Shown piece after piece: positions 1 through 9,191 of a DNA stretch of 55,372 bases. Source of the stretch: Microbacteriaceae bacterium. Lineage in GTDB: Bacteria; Actinomycetota; Actinomycetes; Actinomycetales; Microbacteriaceae. Both the position numbers and the translations under genes were made by a program. How positions within the stretch are numbered: position 1 is the first letter of the stretch; each line of letters begins with the position of its first letter. The notes below the pieces were generated by a model that saw only the letters and a program-made list of their open reading frames with translations, was not told where the DNA came from and made no database searches. The DNA lies in contig CANGGK010000002.1 of the NCBI GenBank assembly GCA_947453475.1, positions 1 through 55,372 on the forward strand, written 5' to 3'.

Positions 1-1173
1 CTGCCCGCAGGCTCCGTCGATTTCCTTGCCGCGGGTGTCTCGAAGGGTGGTCGGAATGCCGGCCTTTTCGAGACGATAGATGAATTCGCGAGTTACTTCG
101 CTGGTCGAAGCCGTCCAAATTGAACCCGGGGTCGGGTTGAGCGGAATCGGGTTCACGTGCACCCAGCCCTTGCCGCGCTCGTTTAGTTTTTGACCCAGCA
201 GGTCGGCACGCCAAGCGTGGTCGTTCATGTCTTTGATCAGCGCGTACTCGATTGAGACACGGCGACCGGTGGCGTCGAAGTAGGCGCGGGCAGCGTCGAG
301 CACCTCGTCAACCTTCCACTTTGAATTCACCGGGATGAGTTCATCGCGCAGGCCGTCATCCGGGGCGTGAAGAGAAAGTGCAAAGGTCACCGGAATCTTC
401 TCGGCGGTTAGCTTTTCGATGCCAGGCAAGAGACCAACGGTTGAAACGGTGATGTTTCGCGCCGACATACCTAGACCTTCGGGCTGCGGGGCAATCATGG
501 TGCGAACCGCCTTCATGACTCGGCTGTAGTTGGCTAGCGGTTCACCCATGCCCATGAAGACGATGTTGGTGACGCGGTCTGGCGAATCGGCGAGCTTGGC
601 CTTTGAGCCACCGAGCTCACCGGCGGCGATTACCTGGTTGGCTCGAACGATCTGGTCAACGATTTCGCCGGCCGACATGTTGCGGGTGAGGCCGGCCTGA
701 CCGGTGGCGCAGAACGGGCAGTTCATGCCGCAGCCCGCTTGGCTCGAGATACAAAGTGTGATGCGGCCGGTGTAACGCATGAGCACCGATTCGACTAACG
801 CGCCATCGTGCAGCTTCCAAAGGAACTTGATGGTGTCGCCGTTATCGGTCTGTAAGCGCTTTACGGGGGTGAGCAAATCTGGCAGCAAAGCCTTGACTAA
901 ATCGTCTCTGCCGGCAGCTGGCAGGTCGGTCATGTCAGCCGGGTCACTCGTGTAGTGAGCGTAATAGTGGGCGGCAATTTGCTTGGCGCGGAAGGCTGGA
1001 ACACCCAGTTCCTTCATCTTTTCGGCGCGCTCTTCAGGGGTTAGATCGACTAGGTGAACAGGCGGCTTACCGCGTTTTACCTCGGCAAACTGCAGCAATG
1101 GCTTGCCGGTTTTTTCGTCGAGTTTCTGCTTCCAGCCCTCGGTCGCTGGTCTGACCTGTGGTCTCTGCGACAT
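1..1173 (-). CDS. rlmN: 23S rRNA (adenine-C2)-methyltransferase RlmN, 3' end cut by window edge
   Basis: Radical-SAM enzyme that methylates C2 of A2503 in 23S rRNA (and A37 of some tRNAs) in the cytoplasm. The reading frame is open from the ATG at 1173 to the first base of the window, 391 codons. Residues CGMNCPFC give the CxxxCxxC ligand set for the 4Fe-4S cluster, followed by [17 protein letters not shown] is the family GEP motif, and the frame runs out at DGACGQ, which includes the conserved C-terminal cysteine that forms the methyl-transfer intermediate. Only a short tail is missing. AGGAG lies 6 nt before the ATG. It is divergent from the sucrose phosphorylase gene. Family assignment is firm. 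Confidence 0.95.
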   Translation of the reverse strand, partial: MSQRPQVRPATEGWKQKLDEKTGKPLLQFAEVKRGKPPVHLVDLTPEERAEKMKELGVPAFRAKQIAAHYYAHYTSDPADMTDLPAAGRDDLVKALLPDLLTPVKRLQTDNGDTIKFLWKLHDGALVESVLMRYTGRITLCISSQAGCGMNCPFCATGQAGLTRNMSAGEIVDQIVRANQVIAAGELGGSKAKLADSPDRVTNIVFMGMGEPLANYSRVMKAVRTMIAPQPEGLGMSARNITVSTVGLLPGIEKLTAEKIPVTFALSLHAPDDGLRDELIPVNSKWKVDEVLDAARAYFDATGRRVSIEYALIKDMNDHAWRADLLGQKLNERGKGWVHVNPIPLNPTPGSIWTASTSEVTREFIYRLEKAGIPTTLRDTRGKEIDGACGQ

Positions 1174-1224
1174 CGGGCTCTCCTAAAGATTTGATAACAG
1201 TCAATATTAGAACCCTTTTTCGGA

Positions 1225-1238
1225 TGTAAACGCTTACA
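1225..1238. promoter_or_regulatory. LacI-family operator upstream of sucrose phosphorylase
   Basis: TGTAAACGCTTACA is an inverted repeat (TGTAA / TTACA) around a central CG, the classic half-site arrangement bound by LacI/GalR regulators. It overlaps a possible -35 (TTACAG, 1234-1239) spaced 18 nt from CAAAAT (1258-1263), so binding would block transcription of the downstream sugar gene. No LacI-type regulator is encoded in the window, so it must act in trans. The operator form is seen directly; the regulator and the promoter are inferred. Confidence 0.75.
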
Positions 1239-1317
1239 GTTTTCCGCTAAAGTTGAGCAAAATAGATTTGCAACACGTGCGCCTCATTTTTGGTGCTCGG
1301 TTCAAGGAGGAACAAAA

Positions 1318-2787
1318 ATGTCTGGTGCGAGCATTCTCGTATACGCCGAGCGCGTCGGCGGCACCCTGGGTCACATCGAAAAGTTGTTGAAGGGCCCACT
1401 TGCCGACTTCAACGGCATCCACGTCTTGCCGTTCTTTCACCCTTATGACGGCGACGACGCCGGCTTCGACCCAATCGACCACAAGATTGTTGACCCGCGT
1501 CTTGGCGACTGGTCTGACTTCAAGCGCATCTCAGACACCCACGAGCTAACCGCCGACCTAATCGTTAACCACGCCTCGGCACTATCACCAGAGTTTCTCG
1601 ACTGGCAGGAGAAGGGCGACGAGTCAGACTACGCCGGCCTGTTCCTAACCTTCGACACAGTCTTCCCTGACGGCGGCACCGAGAACGGCATCACCTCGTT
1701 CTATCGCCCACGCCCAGGTATGCCATTCACCGCATATGAGGTAGCCGGCAAGCGTCGTTTGGTCTGGACCACCTTCATGCCTTCACAGGTAGACATCGAC
1801 ATCAAGCACGCCAAGGGCCAGGCTTACCTGCGCTCGATCTTGGATGCCTTGAAGTCTGGTGGCGTAAAAGTTGTGCGCTTGGACGCCGTTGGTTACGCGG
1901 TCAAAACCCCGGGCACCGACTCGTTCATGACCCCTGAGACTCTGAAGTTCGTCGAAGAGATTGCCGAGCTGATTCAGTCTTATGGCATGCGAGTTCTGGT
2001 TGAGGTGCACGCGCACTACACCCAGCAGCTCGAGATTGCTCCGCTGGTCGACTTGATTTATGACTTCCAGACGGCTCCGCTGCTGTTGCACTCATTCTTC
2101 ACCGGCACCGTCGACCGTCTAGACGACTGGTTCAAGATTCGCCCGGCTAACTGCCTCAATGTTCTTGACACCCACGATGGTTATGGCGTTATCGATGGTG
2201 GGCCAATCAACGGCCGCCCGGGTTTGATTACCCAGGATGAAATGGCGTTCATCTTCAAGAAGGCCGAAGAGAACACCAATGGTCACAGCGCGATTGCCTC
2301 GGTTGTGCCGCAGTGGTTCACTCTGCCTCACCAGATCAATGCGACTTTGCCAAACATCGTGGCCGACGACACCGCATACGTGATTATGCGCGCGGTTCAG
2401 TTCTTCTTGCCTGGCGAGCCACAGATTTACTATGTCGGTTTGTTCAATGGCATGGATGACGTTGAGCTGTTCAACCAGACCGGCCAGGGTCGCGATGTGA
2501 ACCGTCACAACTACACCCCTGCCGAGATCGATGCCGCCCTAGCGCAGCCGGTTACTCAGGCGATTCTTGGTTTGGCTCGTCTGCGTAAGCTTTCGGTTTT
2601 CGAAGGTGACTACGCCTGGGCGGTCACCGGTGGCGACAGCCTGCGCATCGAATGGGTGAATGGCTCAGATTCGTTGACTCTCGATTTCAGCACCAAGGTT
2701 GGCGCTGCTTCGTTCAAGGTCACCGTGGTTGATGCTGACGGAACCCGCAGCTACAACTCGGTTGAAGAACTGGGTTCTGCTAACTAA
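1318..2787 (+). CDS. Sucrose phosphorylase-like glycoside hydrolase family 13 enzyme
   Basis: Cytoplasmic GH13 subfamily 18 type enzyme of 489 aa, the usual length for sucrose phosphorylases. It probably uses phosphate to split sucrose (or a relative such as sucrose-6-phosphate or glucosylglycerate) into glucose 1-phosphate and a second product. The nucleophile Asp lies in VVRLDAVGY (about residue 190), the acid/base Glu in VLVEVHAHY (about residue 230), and the transition-state Asp in LDTHDGYGV (about residue 282). There is no signal peptide. AAGGAGG precedes the ATG at a good distance. A LacI-type operator lies 80 nt upstream, which fits sugar induction. No sugar transporter is adjacent. 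The pgm gene further right could feed the product into glycolysis. The exact acceptor cannot be read from the sequence. Confidence 0.88.
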   Translation: MSGASILVYAERVGGTLGHIEKLLKGPLADFNGIHVLPFFHPYDGDDAGFDPIDHKIVDPRLGDWSDFKRISDTHELTADLIVNHASALSPEFLDWQEKGDESDYAGLFLTFDTVFPDGGTENGITSFYRPRPGMPFTAYEVAGKRRLVWTTFMPSQVDIDIKHAKGQAYLRSILDALKSGGVKVVRLDAVGYAVKTPGTDSFMTPETLKFVEEIAELIQSYGMRVLVEVHAHYTQQLEIAPLVDLIYDFQTAPLLLHSFFTGTVDRLDDWFKIRPANCLNVLDTHDGYGVIDGGPINGRPGLITQDEMAFIFKKAEENTNGHSAIASVVPQWFTLPHQINATLPNIVADDTAYVIMRAVQFFLPGEPQIYYVGLFNGMDDVELFNQTGQGRDVNRHNYTPAEIDAALAQPVTQAILGLARLRKLSVFEGDYAWAVTGGDSLRIEWVNGSDSLTLDFSTKVGAASFKVTVVDADGTRSYNSVEELGSAN

Positions 2788-3392
2788 ACCTCTACGCCGC
2801 GTGCGGCTAGGGCTTCGGCGAAGTCGTCGGCGTATTTGAGTGATGCCACTAGCAGTGGCACGGTCATCAGGGTGATGCTGGGCTTTGCGCCGCGGGCAAG
2901 CTGCGCCTCTCTGGTCTGCTTGGCGAATTGCAGAATCATCGGAATCGCATTGATGGTCATGGCAATTGTGAGGCTGACGGTCTCGGGTTTGATGCCAAAG
3001 CGTTTTAGCGGGCCAACCGCACGCTCGATCGCAACCTGCATTGCTTCGCTTGCGGTGGTGAGCGTGAATAGTGTCGCCAGTGCGATGGCGATGGCTAAGC
3101 GGAGCGCGTTTGTGGCGACCGGCAACCAAGCTGCGCCGAAGATAACCTGCGGAATCACGATGATCAAAATCAGCCACTTCAGTGACCAGATTTGTTTCGC
3201 CAGGGTGGATACGCCGTCGGCCGGGAAGGCGATTTTATAGAACGCCGTTGTGGCGGCGAGGGCCGCCAGGACGGCGGTAGGGTTTGTGCCGAAAACCGAA
3301 AGCAACGCGACCAGCGCAATCAAAATCAGCAGCTTTGGCGCGACCGCAAGACGATGCAGGGGTGATGCTCCTGGCCGGAAAAGTGCCCTCAT
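2784..3392 (-). CDS. bioN: ECF transporter T component for biotin (BioN/EcfT)
   Basis: Integral membrane coupling subunit, CbiQ/EcfT family, 202 aa, which joins the ATPases to the substrate-binding BioY subunit. Several hydrophobic helices are visible in the N-terminal half. The two Ala-Arg-Gly signatures that dock on the ATPases appear as LARGAK (about residue 165) and AARGVE (near the C-terminus). It is the last gene of bioY-bioM-bioN; its ATG overlaps the stop of the ATPase gene by one base (TAATG), so translation is coupled. Its 3' end overlaps the convergent sucrose phosphorylase stop by 4 bases. The substrate is inferred from the linked bioY. Confidence 0.9.
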   Translation of the reverse strand: MRALFRPGASPLHRLAVAPKLLILIALVALLSVFGTNPTAVLAALAATTAFYKIAFPADGVSTLAKQIWSLKWLILIIVIPQVIFGAAWLPVATNALRLAIAIALATLFTLTTASEAMQVAIERAVGPLKRFGIKPETVSLTIAMTINAIPMILQFAKQTREAQLARGAKPSITLMTVPLLVASLKYADDFAEALAARGVEV

Positions 3393-4069
3393 TAGTTTTG
3401 GGCCAAATATGACGAGATAACCGGGGCTGGCTCGCCAACTTCGACCAATTTTGCACCAGCAAAAAGAAGGACGATGTCACACTTGGCTGCCAACTCGAGG
3501 TCGTGGGTGACGAGAACCACCTGCTGTTCGATTTGCTCTAGCAAAACGCGTGAAACTAGACGGGCATTGGCTAGGTCGAGTAGGGCGGTTGGTTCGTCGG
3601 CAACGATGAGTTTTGGTTCGCCGACCATGATGGAACTGATCGCCAGAAGCTGCTTCTGCCCGCTCGATAGCGAGTGCGCGGCTTGGTCGGCGAGGTGGGC
3701 GATGCCGAAGCGTTCCAATGTGGCGAGCGCCTTGGAGCGAATCTCATCCTTGGAAAGTTTTGAAGAACGAAGCGTGAACGAGACATCTTCGATGACGGTC
3801 GGCATGATGATCTGAACATCAGGGTTGCTGAAAATAAAACCGGTCTGTTGGCGTGCGGCCTTGGGGTTGGTCGCCGGGTTGATATCTCCGACGGTGACGG
3901 TTCCCTCGGTTGGGGCAATCAGGCCATTGAGCAGGCGGGCGAAGGTTGACTTGCCCGAACCGTTAAGACCGATGACGCCGATGCGCTTTTGGTCAAGCTT
4001 TAAGTTGATGTTGTCGAGTGCGGTCTTGGCATCGAATGAGACCGAGACCGACTCGAACTCGATCAACAT
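3392..4069 (-). CDS. bioM: ECF transporter ATPase for biotin (BioM/EcfA)
   Basis: ATP-binding subunit of 225 aa of an energy-coupling-factor importer. Walker A is GLNGSGKS (about residue 35), the signature is LSSGQKQ (about 135), Walker B is LIVADEP with the catalytic Glu (about 160), and the switch histidine lies in LVTHDLE. The Q-loop region reads GFIFSNPDVQI, as in EcfA proteins. Only one ATPase is encoded here, so it would act as a homodimer with BioN and BioY, the arrangement known for dedicated BioMNY systems. It lies 40 bases after bioY and overlaps bioN by one base. Confidence 0.92.
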   Translation of the reverse strand: MLIEFESVSVSFDAKTALDNINLKLDQKRIGVIGLNGSGKSTFARLLNGLIAPTEGTVTVGDINPATNPKAARQQTGFIFSNPDVQIIMPTVIEDVSFTLRSSKLSKDEIRSKALATLERFGIAHLADQAAHSLSSGQKQLLAISSIMVGEPKLIVADEPTALLDLANARLVSRVLLEQIEQQVVLVTHDLELAAKCDIVLLFAGAKLVEVGEPAPVISSYLAQN

Positions 4070-4109
4070 ACTTGGTGGGCTTTCGTTTAGCTTCGCAGGG
4101 GTTGCGAAA

Positions 4110-4664
4110 CTAGTTCTTGAATGCCTTTGGGTAGGCGCGGTAGAGCGCCGCCGCGATGATTGCGGTCAGGGCCACCTTGATTGCATCGCCGGCTAGGTAT
4201 GGGGTCATGTAACCGGCTGCGGTAAGCAGGTCAACCTTCAAGCCGGCAGCCAAAACAGGAATGCCGAATGCATAGACGACAACGATTCCACCGGCGATTG
4301 AGCCAACGATGACGCGAATCACGTTGAACTGGCCCTTAGCAGAGTGGGCGATCAAACCGGCGACTAGAGCGCCTGGGATGAATCCGATCAGGAAGCCTGC
4401 GGTTGGGCCGGCTAGCACTGAGAAGCCTGAGGCGTGACCCGAAAGAATTGGCAAACCGATTAGACCAAGGATGACGTAAAGCGCGACGGCTAGTGAGCCA
4501 CGGTATCCACCGAGCACGACACCGGCGAGCATGACACCAAGGGTCTGAAGTGAGATTGGAACGCCGCTAGCCAACGGGATTTCACCAGGCAGGGTTAGGG
4601 CGGCGATGATGGCAGCAAAGATTGCAATGCGCGATAGGTCGCGAAGGGTCAGCTTGAGTGACAT
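4110..4664 (-). CDS. bioY: Biotin transporter substrate-binding subunit BioY
   Basis: Membrane S component of the biotin ECF transporter, 184 aa with about six hydrophobic helices. The glycine-rich ISLQTLGVMLAGVVLGGYRG region and the downstream LAGPTAGFLIGF segment are characteristic of BioY. The start at 4664 (MSLKLTLR) is chosen because AGGGAG lies 7 nt upstream; an in-frame start 20 codons earlier would run across the promoter palindrome. First gene of the operon with bioM and bioN. No biotin synthesis genes lie in the window, so uptake may be the main source of the vitamin; that is inference. Probably controlled by the divergent TetR protein. Confidence 0.94.
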   Translation of the reverse strand: MSLKLTLRDLSRIAIFAAIIAALTLPGEIPLASGVPISLQTLGVMLAGVVLGGYRGSLAVALYVILGLIGLPILSGHASGFSVLAGPTAGFLIGFIPGALVAGLIAHSAKGQFNVIRVIVGSIAGGIVVVYAFGIPVLAAGLKVDLLTAAGYMTPYLAGDAIKVALTAIIAAALYRAYPKAFKN

Positions 4665-4716
4665 GTGGTTCTCCCTATGGTTTCGGTGAGGCGTTATTCG
4701 GGGGTCTGAAAAAGTC

Positions 4717-4745
4717 CTGAACACTGTTCAGTACTTTAGTAGAAT
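4717..4745 (+). promoter_or_regulatory. BioQ-like operator and TetR-gene promoter
   Basis: CTGAACACTGTTCAG at 4717-4731 is a perfect 15-base palindrome (7-base arms, one central base). Its core TGAAC-N3-GTTCA closely resembles the TGAAC-N3-GTTAC site described for the TetR-type biotin repressor BioQ of corynebacteria. It sits between bioY and a tetR gene. A -10 box TAGAAT (4740-4745) follows at 17 nt from CTGAAC, so the operator covers the -35 and spacer. The box ends 9 nt before the ATG at 4755, suggesting a leaderless or near-leaderless mRNA. Confidence 0.7.
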
Positions 4746-4754
4746 AATCGTGAA

Positions 4755-5372
4755 ATGAGCAAACCTGGAGCCTACACACGCGCCGATGTCGTCGACACTG
4801 CGCTGCGTTTGCTTGACCAGTATGGCCTTGCCGATCTCTCGATGCGTCGACTTGCAGCCGAGCTCGACGTTCAGCCAAGCGCTCTGTATTGGCACGTTCC
4901 AAACAAGCAGACACTACTGGCCTTGGTCTCTGACCAGATCATCGGGCGGGCCGCCGTTGTTGAACCGGTCACCGACTGGAAGGTCGCTACCCTGGCCGAG
5001 GCAACCGCGATTCGCGATGCCCTGCTCGCATACCGCGATGGCGCCGAAGTGGTTAGCAGCACCCTAGCTCTCGGTTTGGGTGCCGATGCGGCGCTCGAGC
5101 GCATCCGTGCCGGAATCGATCGGGTTTGCGCTGACCAAGCAATCGCCCAGGTGGCCGCGGAATCGATTCTGTTTTTGGTGCTTGGTCAGGTTTGGCACGA
5201 GCAACAGCGCATGCAAGCCGACAGTCTCGGTGTGGTTTCGCAATCGGTTTCGACCAAGCCCGAGGATGCCCGCGGCGAGACCGCAAATTCCGGCAACTCG
5301 GCGGAGTTCGGAATCAGGCTCATCCTTGATGGTCTCGAAAAGAAGTTAGCCTTAAAGCATGGATCTCGATGA
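4755..5372 (+). CDS. TetR-family regulator, probable biotin-transport repressor (BioQ-like)
   Basis: Cytoplasmic repressor of 205 aa. The N-terminal 60 residues form a TetR helix-turn-helix (LSMRRLAAELDVQPSALYWH, then VPNKQTLL), followed by an all-helical ligand domain with no recognisable signature. It is divergent from bioY-bioM-bioN and separated by a 15-base palindrome, so control of that operon and of itself is the natural inference. BioQ is the known actinobacterial TetR protein for biotin genes, and the operator resembles its site, but the protein is not confirmed as an orthologue. Its 3' end overlaps the next gene by 14 bases. No Shine-Dalgarno precedes the ATG. Confidence 0.85.
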   Translation: MSKPGAYTRADVVDTALRLLDQYGLADLSMRRLAAELDVQPSALYWHVPNKQTLLALVSDQIIGRAAVVEPVTDWKVATLAEATAIRDALLAYRDGAEVVSSTLALGLGADAALERIRAGIDRVCADQAIAQVAAESILFLVLGQVWHEQQRMQADSLGVVSQSVSTKPEDARGETANSGNSAEFGIRLILDGLEKKLALKHGSR

Positions 5373-6099
5373 ACTTCTTCAGGTGGCACTTGACGCCGCA
5401 AACCTTGGCGCAACCGAACTAAAGCAGCGCTATCGCGGGCCGCTCGAGATTAGCTCAAAGACTTCGCCCGAAGACCACGTGACCGATGCCGACTTGGCGT
5501 CTGAGACCCTGGTTCGCGCATTGATTCACGAGCGTCGACCGCATGACAGCATCACCGGCGAAGAATTTGCCGGCCACGAGAATGCCGACGCCAAAGTTCG
5601 CTGGAGCATTGATCCGCTTGATGGCACCGTGAACTTCACTCGTGGGTTCCCCAACTTCTGTACCTCGGTTGGTGCTGCCGATGTTGAAACCGGCGAATGG
5701 CTGGTTGGCGCGGTGGTCGCCCCGATTCTAGACCTCACCTATTACGCAAAGCGCGGGCACGGGTCATTCGTGATTCGCAACGGGCAGCACACGCGCCTGA
5801 CCGGCCCGCCGGCAGATCGAGCCACCAAGATTCTTGCCACCGGGTTCTCATACTCGGCAGAAAAGCGCATTGCCCAGTTCGATGACATCGCACGGATGAT
5901 GCCGAACTTCGTCGACCTGCGCCGAATGGGCGCAGCAGCTTTGGACATGTGTGCCGTTGCCGAAGGAGCCATTGACGCCTATTACGAGCGCGACATCAAG
6001 GAATACGACTGGGCCGCGGCAGCGCTAATCGCCGAAGAAGCCGGGCTAACCGTTCAGCGCCCAGCCTTCGTTGGCGACCTCTGCCACGTGCGTCTTTAG
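5359..6099 (+). CDS. Inositol monophosphatase-family phosphatase
   Basis: Metal-dependent sugar-phosphate phosphatase of 246 aa. Metal ligands are visible in order: Glu in ITGEEFAG (about residue 70), IDPLDGTVNFTRGFP (about 88-102), and the third Asp in the C-terminal YDWAAAALIAEEAG (about 210-225). The family includes inositol-1-phosphatase, fructose-1,6-bisphosphatase and the HisN type of histidinol-phosphate phosphatase, and the sequence alone does not settle which substrate applies. The start overlaps the end of the tetR gene, so it may be transcribed with it. There is no signal peptide. Confidence 0.88.
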   Translation: MDLDELLQVALDAANLGATELKQRYRGPLEISSKTSPEDHVTDADLASETLVRALIHERRPHDSITGEEFAGHENADAKVRWSIDPLDGTVNFTRGFPNFCTSVGAADVETGEWLVGAVVAPILDLTYYAKRGHGSFVIRNGQHTRLTGPPADRATKILATGFSYSAEKRIAQFDDIARMMPNFVDLRRMGAAALDMCAVAEGAIDAYYERDIKEYDWAAAALIAEEAGLTVQRPAFVGDLCHVRL

Positions 6100-6148
6100 G
6101 GCGGCACCTACGGCTAGCGTTCACACTTAGTCCGCTAGGTTTAGCATC

Positions 6149-6868
6149 ATGGTCTTCGAACTGGGGCGACGCGACTTCTTGGCAGGCATTGCTGCCGCAC
6201 CTTTACTTGCTGGCGCCAGCGCTCTATCTGAATCAACGCCGAGTGCCGCCGCGGGCTGGCCGAAAGGCTCGCTCTGGAAGCTACCTGCGCACTCTGGCTC
6301 AATAGCCTTGACCGTGGATGACGGGGTTAGCTATGACACCGTATCTAGATACGTAGATTTCGCGGCCAAATACGGCCGCCGCCTCACCTTCTTTGTCACA
6401 AGTAGATATTCGACGTGGACCAAGGTGCAACATAAACTTCAGCCGTTCGTTGCCTCAGGGCAGATTCAACTCGGAAATCACACAGTGAGCCATCCGAACC
6501 TCAACACTCTCTCTGCAGGCAAAATTCACCAGGAGTTGAATGGCTGCCAGAAGTTCATCCACGATCACTATGGCGTCGAAGCGCAACCATATTTCAGGCC
6601 ACCTTATGGCTACATAAACGAATATGTGATCAAGGCAGCTGCCGATGTGGGTTTCACCAAGCCGGTGCTTTGGTTGGGCAGTTTTGGCGACTCGACGCCA
6701 ATCAGCGCAAGCGACCTGTTGAAGTTGGCCAACACCTGGCTAACCGAAGATCGAATCGTTATCGGGCACGCGAACAACACGACAATCACCCGCCTGTTTC
6801 CGCAGATCGAAGCGATCCTGGCTAAGCGTGGCTTGAAAACGGTGACTCTAAAGGACGTGTTCGGCTAG
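6149..6868 (+). CDS. Tat-exported polysaccharide deacetylase (NodB domain, CE4)
   Basis: Exported or membrane-tethered carbohydrate esterase of 239 aa. The N-terminus carries a twin-arginine signal (GRRDFLAG) followed by an Ala/Leu-rich helix. The NodB motifs are present: TVDDG (motif 1; the catalytic-base Asp is the first of the pair), GNHTVSHPNL with the two metal histidines, and RPPYGY. These enzymes remove N-acetyl groups from peptidoglycan or other glycans; the target here is unknown. A TAGGTT box ends 7 nt before the ATG and there is no Shine-Dalgarno. The 3' end overlaps the convergent hydrolase gene by 21 bases. Confidence 0.9.
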   Translation: MVFELGRRDFLAGIAAAPLLAGASALSESTPSAAAGWPKGSLWKLPAHSGSIALTVDDGVSYDTVSRYVDFAAKYGRRLTFFVTSRYSTWTKVQHKLQPFVASGQIQLGNHTVSHPNLNTLSAGKIHQELNGCQKFIHDHYGVEAQPYFRPPYGYINEYVIKAAADVGFTKPVLWLGSFGDSTPISASDLLKLANTWLTEDRIVIGHANNTTITRLFPQIEAILAKRGLKTVTLKDVFG

Positions 6869-7582
6869 GTGTTCGCCGAAGAACTCTTCGATGCGAGCCC
6901 AGGCGTCGGCTGCATCAACCGGGTTTGGCTTTGCTCCGGTAACGCGCAGTAGGCTGCCAAAGATAGGCCCGCCACCTTGCTTAGGGTTCATGAATGCGTG
7001 GCCCGAATCTGGATACATCTTGATGTCGTGAACAATGTCGAGTTTGGTGAGGCTGGCATCTAGTTGCGTCTTGGAAGTCTTCAACTGGCCATCCTTGCCG
7101 CCATAGTTACCAAGGATTGGGCAGGCTCCGACGAGCGCTGCATCCATGTCTTTAGGCAGCATGCCGTAGTTGGAGGTGGCTGCGTCATAGCCTCGGTTCG
7201 CAAGCAGCAGCGCAAAGCCGCCACCCATGCAGAATCCGATAACTCCCACCTTGTCTGTGACATCTGGGCGAGCGGTAAGCAGGGCCTTGGCAACCTCGAT
7301 GTCTTCAAATGCTTGACCGGTTCCGGCCGCCAGCGCCTTGAAAGTTGCGGTGAGGCACTTGCGGGCACCGCCGCGGCTGTAAAGGTCGGGCATGAGCACG
7401 ACGTAGCCTGCCTGCGAGAGACGGGTGATTTGGGCACGCATGTTGTCATCGATGCCAAAAACCTCGTGAACCATAACCACCGCCGGCCATGGGCCGTTGC
7501 CCTGCGGAACAGCGAGCAATCCGCCGAGTTCTGGGGTGATCTGGATGGTAGAAAGGGTTGGATTCTGCGCTATCTGGCTCAT
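6848..7582 (-). CDS. Dienelactone hydrolase-family protein
   Basis: Cytoplasmic alpha/beta hydrolase of 244 aa. The nucleophile is the Cys of GFCMGGGFA (about residue 122), a hallmark of dienelactone hydrolases; the acid Glu is in VHEVFGID (about residue 40) and the catalytic His in SGHAFMNP (about residue 210). Many family members are general esterases rather than members of an aromatic pathway, and no aromatic-degradation genes are nearby. It converges with the deacetylase gene, overlapping by 21 bases. No strong Shine-Dalgarno is seen. Confidence 0.87.
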   Translation of the reverse strand: MSQIAQNPTLSTIQITPELGGLLAVPQGNGPWPAVVMVHEVFGIDDNMRAQITRLSQAGYVVLMPDLYSRGGARKCLTATFKALAAGTGQAFEDIEVAKALLTARPDVTDKVGVIGFCMGGGFALLLANRGYDAATSNYGMLPKDMDAALVGACPILGNYGGKDGQLKTSKTQLDASLTKLDIVHDIKMYPDSGHAFMNPKQGGGPIFGSLLRVTGAKPNPVDAADAWARIEEFFGEHLAEHVL

Positions 7583-7685
7583 TTACTCACACTATCTCTT
7601 TAGCTCGCCACTATGCACAGATGGATTTCTTTTAGACACTCAATGCGGGTTTATTTCGTTAGAGACGCGTCCATCTAACTCAGCT

Positions 7686-9191
7686 TTAGATCTCCCCGGC
7701 ATCCAAGCCCTCGAGCACCTGCTGTGCCCGCACCCGAAGTTCGGGTAGATCGCTCAGTCGGTTTAAGCCGAAAATCTGCTGACTCATTCGGTGGTTCGTC
7801 ACGAACCGATCGCGATGACGGTCGAGAAAATCCCAGTACAAGGTGGTGAATGGGCAGGCATCCTCGCCCACTCGCTTCTTTGGGTCATAGGCGCAGCCCT
7901 TGCAAGACTGGGTCATCTTGTTTAGGTATGCCCCGCCCGCGGCATAGGGCTTGGTCATTAGCTGGCCGCCATCCGCGTGGGTTGCCATGCCAATGATGTT
8001 GGGCACCATCACCCACTCGGCCGCGTCGATGAACTGCTCGCGCATCCAATCGAGAAACTCTTGCGGATTAGTGCCGGTGACTAGAGCAAGGTTGCTGAGC
8101 ACCATCAGGCGCGGGATGTGGTGGGCCCAGGCTCGGGTCTCGACATCGCCGACCACCTGTTTCACGCAAGCCATCTTGGTCTTGGATGAATCGGTAAACA
8201 ACGGCAACAACTTGCGGGTTGCGCCAAGCTCGTTCTTCTCGCGATATTCGGGGCCGAGAAACCAATACATGCCATTGATGTATTCACGCCAGCCAATAAC
8301 CTGACGAACAAAAGCCTCCACCGAACCAATTGGCGCACCGGCGCGGTAGGCGGTTAGCACCGCACGGATGACCTCATCGGCGTGCAACAACCCGTTGTTT
8401 AGGTATGGGCTGAGTAACGAGTGATGCAGCGCCCAGTTATCGCCGGCGATTGCATCTTCGTAAGGGCCAAAGCCGGCTAGGTGATGCTCGATGAAATATG
8501 CGAGCTGGGCGAGTGCGCCGGCTCGTGTGGTTGCCCAGGTGTTGGTCGGCTGCCAGGATTCGGCGTCGGGAACCAGACCGGTAATGGCCTGAACTTCGGC
8601 CGCCACCTGCCGGTCGATTTCATCGCGGTTGTGTTCTAGATAGGCCGGCCAGGTGTAGTTCTTGGGTGGCGGTAGGCGATTATCGGCATCGAAATTCCAG
8701 CGACCACCGTCGGGCTCCCCCGCGGTAACCATGATGCCGAGTCGCACGCGCTGGGCACGATAGAAATTCTCCATCACGAAGGTTTTTTGGCGGTCGGCCC
8801 AGAGCTTGAAGTCTGGCCTCGAGGTTAGAAAGAAATCGTTGGGCGTGAAAGTGACGCCAAACTCTCTCAGTTGTTCGAGCTGCTTGAACGAAGATGGCTC
8901 GGCAGAGTGAATCGGTAGGTCACCGAAGTCGGCACGTACCTGTTTTAGGCCGTCGATTGTGGTCGCGGCCTTTAGGTAGCGCACCTGAAAACCCTCGGAC
9001 TCAAGTTCTGCAGCGAAGTGGCGAGCGGCCGAGATCAGAAAGAAAAGACGCTCGGGGTGCCAGGGGCGGCCGGAGGTCATCCGTGCGCTTTCGACTAAAA
9101 CGATTAGGTCGGAGTCGAGGTTTGCCGATTTGAGCACTCCGCGATGGCGATTTAGGTGGTCATGTGCCACATAGAGGATGCGCTCGATCAT
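7686..9191 (-). CDS. FeS-containing photolyase (bacterial (6-4) photolyase / PhrB type)
   Basis: Flavoprotein of 501 aa from the iron-sulfur bacterial cryptochrome/photolyase group, which repairs UV (6-4) lesions using light. The four cluster cysteines are visible at about 342, 430, 433 and 446 (ACVKQ, SCKGC, DACPF). The spacing 88, 3 and 13 matches that known for Agrobacterium PhrB. The start at 9191 is chosen because its ATG overlaps the TGA of the upstream 50-aa zinc-ribbon gene (ATGA), so the two are translationally coupled; a start 12 codons earlier would run inside that gene. Light exposure in surface water would make this repair useful. Confidence 0.92.
   Translation of the reverse strand: MIERILYVAHDHLNRHRGVLKSANLDSDLIVLVESARMTSGRPWHPERLFFLISAARHFAAELESEGFQVRYLKAATTIDGLKQVRADFGDLPIHSAEPSSFKQLEQLREFGVTFTPNDFFLTSRPDFKLWADRQKTFVMENFYRAQRVRLGIMVTAGEPDGGRWNFDADNRLPPPKNYTWPAYLEHNRDEIDRQVAAEVQAITGLVPDAESWQPTNTWATTRAGALAQLAYFIEHHLAGFGPYEDAIAGDNWALHHSLLSPYLNNGLLHADEVIRAVLTAYRAGAPIGSVEAFVRQVIGWREYINGMYWFLGPEYREKNELGATRKLLPLFTDSSKTKMACVKQVVGDVETRAWAHHIPRLMVLSNLALVTGTNPQEFLDWMREQFIDAAEWVMVPNIIGMATHADGGQLMTKPYAAGGAYLNKMTQSCKGCAYDPKKRVGEDACPFTTLYWDFLDRHRDRFVTNHRMSQQIFGLNRLSDLPELRVRAQQVLEGLDAGEI

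Noticed and set aside
4665-4754. Riboswitch upstream of bioY
   Set aside because: The region is only 90 bases and is accounted for by a palindromic operator and promoters; no known biotin riboswitch exists and no structured leader is visible.
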